Position numbers and translations under genes: made by a program. Positions 59,912 through 64,000 of a stretch of DNA of 64,000 nt are shown here, piece after piece (position 1 is the first letter of the stretch; every line of letters begins with the position of its first letter). Origin of the DNA: Schistocerca nitens (taxonomy: Eukaryota > Arthropoda > Insecta > Orthoptera > Acrididae); contig NC_064614.1 of assembly GCF_023898315.1 (NCBI RefSeq), positions 115,785,501 to 115,849,500 on the forward strand, in the 5' to 3' direction. Under the pieces are notes generated by a model, which worked only from the letters and a program-made list of their open reading frames with translations, made no database searches and had not been told where the DNA came from.

Positions 59912-60727
59912 AGAGATCACTATTCTTGTTATATAATATTGGGTTCTTTTTCTTTTCTATGGACAGTTTAAAGAGAGCTGCCATTTATTACAATGAATGC
60001 AAATACTGTCTAAGTAATTCTCCATTGTCTTCAATCATGCAGTGATGCTACTTGTGCTCACATTGTCAACAACCTAAAAATGTTGCTCGATCCTATTTGC
60101 TCAATTATTTCTTTATATTGAGAACATTAGTAGTTTTATTATGCTTTCACCTATTTCTGAAGATAAGTCTATATGATTGTATCTCGGAAATCAGTTAAAG
60201 GTGTGGTACACAGTGAAATGACTTTCAGCAATGTATGAAGAATGACTATCTGTTCAGCTGCATCTACTACTTGCAAGACATTGTGTGTTAAAAAAGTGAG
60301 TTGTTTCATGTGAATGTTTTTTCCTGAACTTCGGCTATTCTTTGAGCAAAGCATATTTTCCTCCAGGGACAGTATAACTTTGAAGCTTAGCATCAAATGT
60401 AATCCAGGATCCTGCAACAGACAGATGCAAGCAGTATTTGTCTATAAATCGGTGCATGCTTTCTTGTAACTTTCCTGTCAATAACCTGCACCTTTCACCG
60501 TCATGTGGGACAATTTTCTATGCAAAAGATTCTTGATAAATATGAGCTGGAAAGGGATTAATTGCACAGCGTATTCAATGTAATATCTAATAGGAATTTC
60601 ATCAGGACCTAGTGCATCACTCTTTATTGCAGTAGTAATTGTTGTAAAGTTTAATGGAAAGGCTCATTGCAGTGTCTCTCATCTGTGAGTGTGTGGAAAT
60701 GAAAGTAGATACAGTACTATCCTCATA

Positions 60728-62028
60728 CAGGGTGGAGCAGAGGAAACACGTTTTTTGAACCACTAGTACGCGGTGATGAGGGTGTATTGACCTTGAATGA
60801 ATGTTGGCAGACTGCCCATATAATGCAGTTTCAGTGGCTATGGAGTGCAGAGCATCGTGTGTTTGTTGTCGAGCAATACTAAAAACAATGATTCCGTAGT
60901 CGTGGGGCAACATCTTCACCGTCAAAATTTTAGAGTTGGACATCGAGGTGCAGTGCCTGATCTAAATACTGTACTCTGATGGGTTGCAGTGCTTAGAAGT
61001 ACTGGATCTGTGATGAAAAAGAAAACACCTGGTCTTCCTCGTTCAGTTTGTACTCCGGAAAATGCAGACCAAGTGAGAATGGCAGTTCTTGCTAGTCCAA
61101 AATGATCTGCTAGACGACAGGCTGTAGTGCTGGGTATGTCATGTCGTTCACTCCACCGCATCTTACATGATCTTAAGTGTCACCCGTACAAGATAATGAT
61201 CGTCCAGCAGCTAGGTGAAAGGGATTTTGTGCAGCGCAGAGAGTTTTGTCGCATAATGGACGAAATTTTTATGGAAGATGCAGATGCTACTGTCTTCATG
61301 AGTGATGAAGCACATTTTCATGTAGACGGTTACATCAGTGTTCAAAATTGTCGGTATTGGGTGCCGGAGAACCAACACAAATTACACCAAAGACCTCTCC
61401 ACAGTTTAAAAGTAACAGTGTGGTGCATTTCAAAGATGGGGTTCGTTGGACTTTTTTTTTAAGAGGAAGGAACTGCATTTACTGTTACATCAGCACGCTA
61501 CATTAAAATGTTAAACAACTTTCTTCATCAAGAACTTAAAAGGCATCAAGAGAACTTGAGAGAAATATCATTTCAGCAGGATGGTGCCACGGCTCACACA
61601 GCGAGAGCATCCATGGAAGTGGTTCGACAAATGTTCCGAGGACATGTTATTTCGAGATACAGATGTTTAATGGCCCCCTCACTCACCCGATTTGCGACTT
61701 CTTATTGTGGGGATATTTAAAATCAAAAGTCTACATGAACAAGCCTCTCACAATCGATGACCTGAAGAATTCCATTCATCAGGAAAATTAGCTGTGCCGA
61801 ATGAAATGTTGGAGAGAGCCATACGTAGCTTTCGGGAGAGGATCCAAATTTGTATCCAGCAAGAAGGACGTCATCTCCAAGACATTATTTTTCAAACCTA
61901 ATTAAAGTATGTATATTTCAAAACTGCATTAAAAAATCCATCATGTAATTATTCTTTTTATTATTTTCATCAAACCGTGTCCCGATCATTCGATAGTGAA
62001 AAATATGCATTTCCTCTGCTCCACCCTG
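60728..62028 (+). mobile_element. mariner-like transposon, 1301 bp, inactive
   Basis: TA at 60726-60727 and 62029-62030. The ends CAGGGTGGAGCAGAGGAAA are perfect inverted repeats. It encodes a decayed transposase on the plus strand and is inserted in a LINE relic. Confidence 0.93.
60823..61901 (+). pseudogene. mariner-like transposase (DUF4817-type N-terminus), broken
   Basis: The N-terminal MQFQWLWSAEHRVFVVEQY resembles the DUF4817 HTH seen in many insect elements. It is followed by stops. LGMSCRSLHRILHDLKCHPY and VFMSDEAHFHVDGYISVQNC (first Asp) are in the frame 61127-61462. A second frame, 61508-61720, has FQQDGATAHTARASMEV (second Asp). A shifted CDFLLWGYLKSKVYMNKPL gives the third Asp. 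The likely stop is at 61899-61901. At least three shifts or stops disable it. Confidence 0.88.
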
Positions 62029-62091
62029 TATATGAATACTTTTTAAATGAAGAATTAATTTGATTTACCTTTTCGTATGTTGTCTTAAGTT

Positions 62092-62545
62092 TCAACACCA
62101 ATGAGACTGAAATAAATGGTTGTAGCTTCAGCATAAGTTGCATTGAGAAGTCCGTTTTTTATTTCTTGATGGTGACTCGTTTCAGACACCTGTGTCCATT
62201 ATCAAACCATCTGTGCTGTAAGTGTGACAAATACAGGCAAAAGCCCATGTACAGAATCTGCCCCTGCAGTAATCAAAGCAGTATATGTCAGACATAACAG
62301 CAACGCATTACATAGGATTTCTTTAATGTCTGTCCTATGTGGTGTAATTTGCTGCTGTTAAGTCGACCATATATCACTTTGATTGCTGCAGGTGCAGTTT
62401 CTGTACATGGGCTGTATTTGTCACACTTACAGCATGGATGGTTTGAAAATGGACACTGGTTGCCAAAACCAGTTACTATCAAGAAATAAAGACTAGATAC
62501 TTCTCAATGCAACTTACGACGACAACCATTTACGGTGTTTCAATT
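62092..62545. repeat. About 450-bp fold-back element
   Basis: TTGCATTGAGAAGTCCG (62137) pairs with ACTTCTCAATGCAACTTACG (about 62500). The arms continue inward: CCATCTGTGCTGTAAGTGTG against CACACTTACAGCATGGATGG, and AGAATCTGCCCCTGCAGTAA against TTGCTGCAGGTGCAGTTTCT. It has no coding frame. Confidence 0.8.
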
Positions 62546-62896
62546 AAAAGTTGCGGACCTATTTTTCACCTGCAGCATGCTTCAAGTTCTTACCAATGAG
62601 ATTCCTGAGCAACTGGATCTAAGATTTAGACCAATTCTTTGGCTTCACATATAACAGGAACTTCCTAGGGATTTCTGATACATCTTTCACCATCATCTGC
62701 CTGCATAAATTACTATAGGCTTCCATATAGATCATCTTATGGATGCTCAAGCTTCTCATTCTGTTTCCCTACATTCTTCTTTGTAGTGAAGCTGTAGCAA
62801 TCTCTGTTTGCAAAAATGTGTGATTGGCACCATTAAACCATCATTCATCTTTGCCATCTTTTATTATATGACATAATATTACTTATTTACCTAGAG

Positions 62897-63643
62897 CAGC
62901 ATTCCTTAATCTTTTCAATGAATGGGACCTTTTTTAATGTCCACTTTTCTTGTGTTTCTATAATATGTTGACAATAAATTATTTTTGGTCCAGAATTCAT
63001 TTTGGTTTAACCTGCTGTTCATTTGGAAAATACTTATTAAAAGCTTCATTCAGACTTTTCAAGTACTCAATAACTTCCTCTCCTGTGTCAACCCCTTCCT
63101 CTTTTAAAACGCTATGTATTGTTGGAAAGCAATAAAACTTGTTGACGTACCTACAAATTCTTTTTCTGGAAAACATTATTTCCTCTCATGAGCAGTAAGT
63201 ACATTTACTTGCTTGGCTTGAAGGGTTAAATTAAATGCATTGACCTTTGTGTAAATGTTGCATATATAGGCAGTTTGAAGCACAATGTTGCTCGTCGTAT
63301 AGATGCTAGATGACAGAGTAATAAATACTGTTGTGGATGTTGGACAATGACTCTAATTGCACAGTGTGTAGCCATTCCCTTATTGTTAAGTTTTCTGGCT
63401 GCAGGGTTCCAGTCTGGTCTCTGATAAATACAGGCTTATTCACTCTCAGTGCCGCTTTTGTGCCTTATCGACAATGTCAGTGTGGAGACAGAGATTAGTG
63501 TCACATTTGTACCAACTATCCAAATTAGTAAGCAGAAATGAGGGTTAGTTGTTAATCATTTTTTTCTTATTTTGTAGCGGTGTTAACTTGAGTGATCTTC
63601 ACGGAACCCTAGTGTTCCACACAACACAGTTTAAGGAATGCTG
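62897..63643 (-). mobile_element. hAT transposon relic
   Basis: The ends CAGCATTCCTTAA and, inverted, CAGCATTCCTTAAAC suit hAT. An 8-bp flank pair (ACCTAGAG, 62889-62896; ATTTAGAG, 63644-63651) matches at 6 of 8. On the minus strand around 63130-63000, a stretch reading YLKSLNEAFNKYFPNEQQ resembles the C-terminal region of ZBED5/GTF2IRD2-type hAT transposases. It is heavily deleted. Confidence 0.65.
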
Positions 63644-63651
63644 ATTTAGAG

Positions 63652-64000
63652 TACGAGTTAAGGTGTGCATGATTTGCAACAACTCTTCTGTTTCTTGAAA
63701 CTGCACTAAATGTTCTCATTTTTCCTTTTACGTAGGGTGTTAGTGACTACAAGTATCTACTCAATTCCACCAAACATAAATACTTTCCTAGCTTTCTTGA
63801 TGATAAGCATCATCCCTGTAATAGTGTCACAATTGCTGATCCCTGTGTCCTCAATGTCACTCTTGAAAACATTGGTTCTGTTTGTAGAAAGTTGTTCTAA
63901 AATAATCCTTTTGTATTTCTGTATATGGACTGTGAACAGTTGTCAGAAAATGTGCTCAGTATTACTTTACAAGACTATTTACCTTTACTGCTGGTGCAGA
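63652..64000. other. Window end, nothing recognised
   Basis: No gene, repeat or motif was seen. Confidence 0.25.

Larger units (their letters stand above)
60180..62090 (-). repeat. LINE RT relic around the mariner insertion
   Basis: On the minus strand around 60620-60560, a decayed SDALGPDEIPIRYYIEYAV can be read, a GPD-type LINE RT motif. The relic is split by the element at 60728-62028. Confidence 0.45.

Overview
This window is nuclear DNA from an animal with a large, transposon-rich genome, most likely an orthopteran insect such as a grasshopper or locust. The support is one intron-rich conserved eukaryotic gene, very long introns, and many insect-type mobile elements (mariner/Tc1, Penelope-like, RTE-type and other LINEs, Ty3/gypsy, hAT, tRNA-derived SINEs). 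One SINE, with a tail reading AAATGGCTCTGAGCACTATG, is one I remember as abundant in Schistocerca. That species-level hint is recollection, not something the sequence proves.

The only cellular gene I can support is RBMX2 (yeast Snu17/Ist3), on the + strand from 3786 to 44758. It has five coding exons (3786-3799, 27974-28129, 32295-32424, 38588-38756, 44139-44758) that join in frame into 362 codons. The protein has one RRM followed by a Lys/Ser/Arg-Glu-rich tail. The first coding exon is 14 nt long and is followed by a 24.2-kb intron.

Layout. 1-3650: old LINE relics, a SINE inside a palindrome, and an RTE relic upstream of the gene. 3800-27973 (intron 1): an RTE-type LINE at 4953 to about 7990; a Tc1-like element at 8627-10005; a minus-strand LINE with a second RTE copy and a plus-strand LINE (12899-16341) in its path; a mariner (18767-20009) inside a fold-back structure; a Penelope-like copy carrying a SINE; and a GC-rich Tc1-like element (22696-24118) inserted in a LINE endonuclease region. 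Introns 2-4 hold a head-to-head Penelope-like pair (29396-31279), several short fold-back elements with Penelope-like ends, and other relics. Downstream of the gene: a Tc1-like element with one nonsense codon and an LTR-like insert (46374-48248); a three-level nest in which a gypsy LTR contains a Penelope-like element that contains a TA-flanked element (51486 to about 59911); a mariner-like element (60728-62028); a fold-back; and a hAT relic (62897-63643).

No transposase or reverse transcriptase here reads through intact. All show stops, frameshifts or truncations, so the elements look dead, although non-autonomous members could move in trans. The most interesting signal is a set of short fold-back elements. 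They share end sequences with the full-length Penelope-like element, and two of them have 11-15 bp target duplications. They look like non-autonomous Penelope derivatives.
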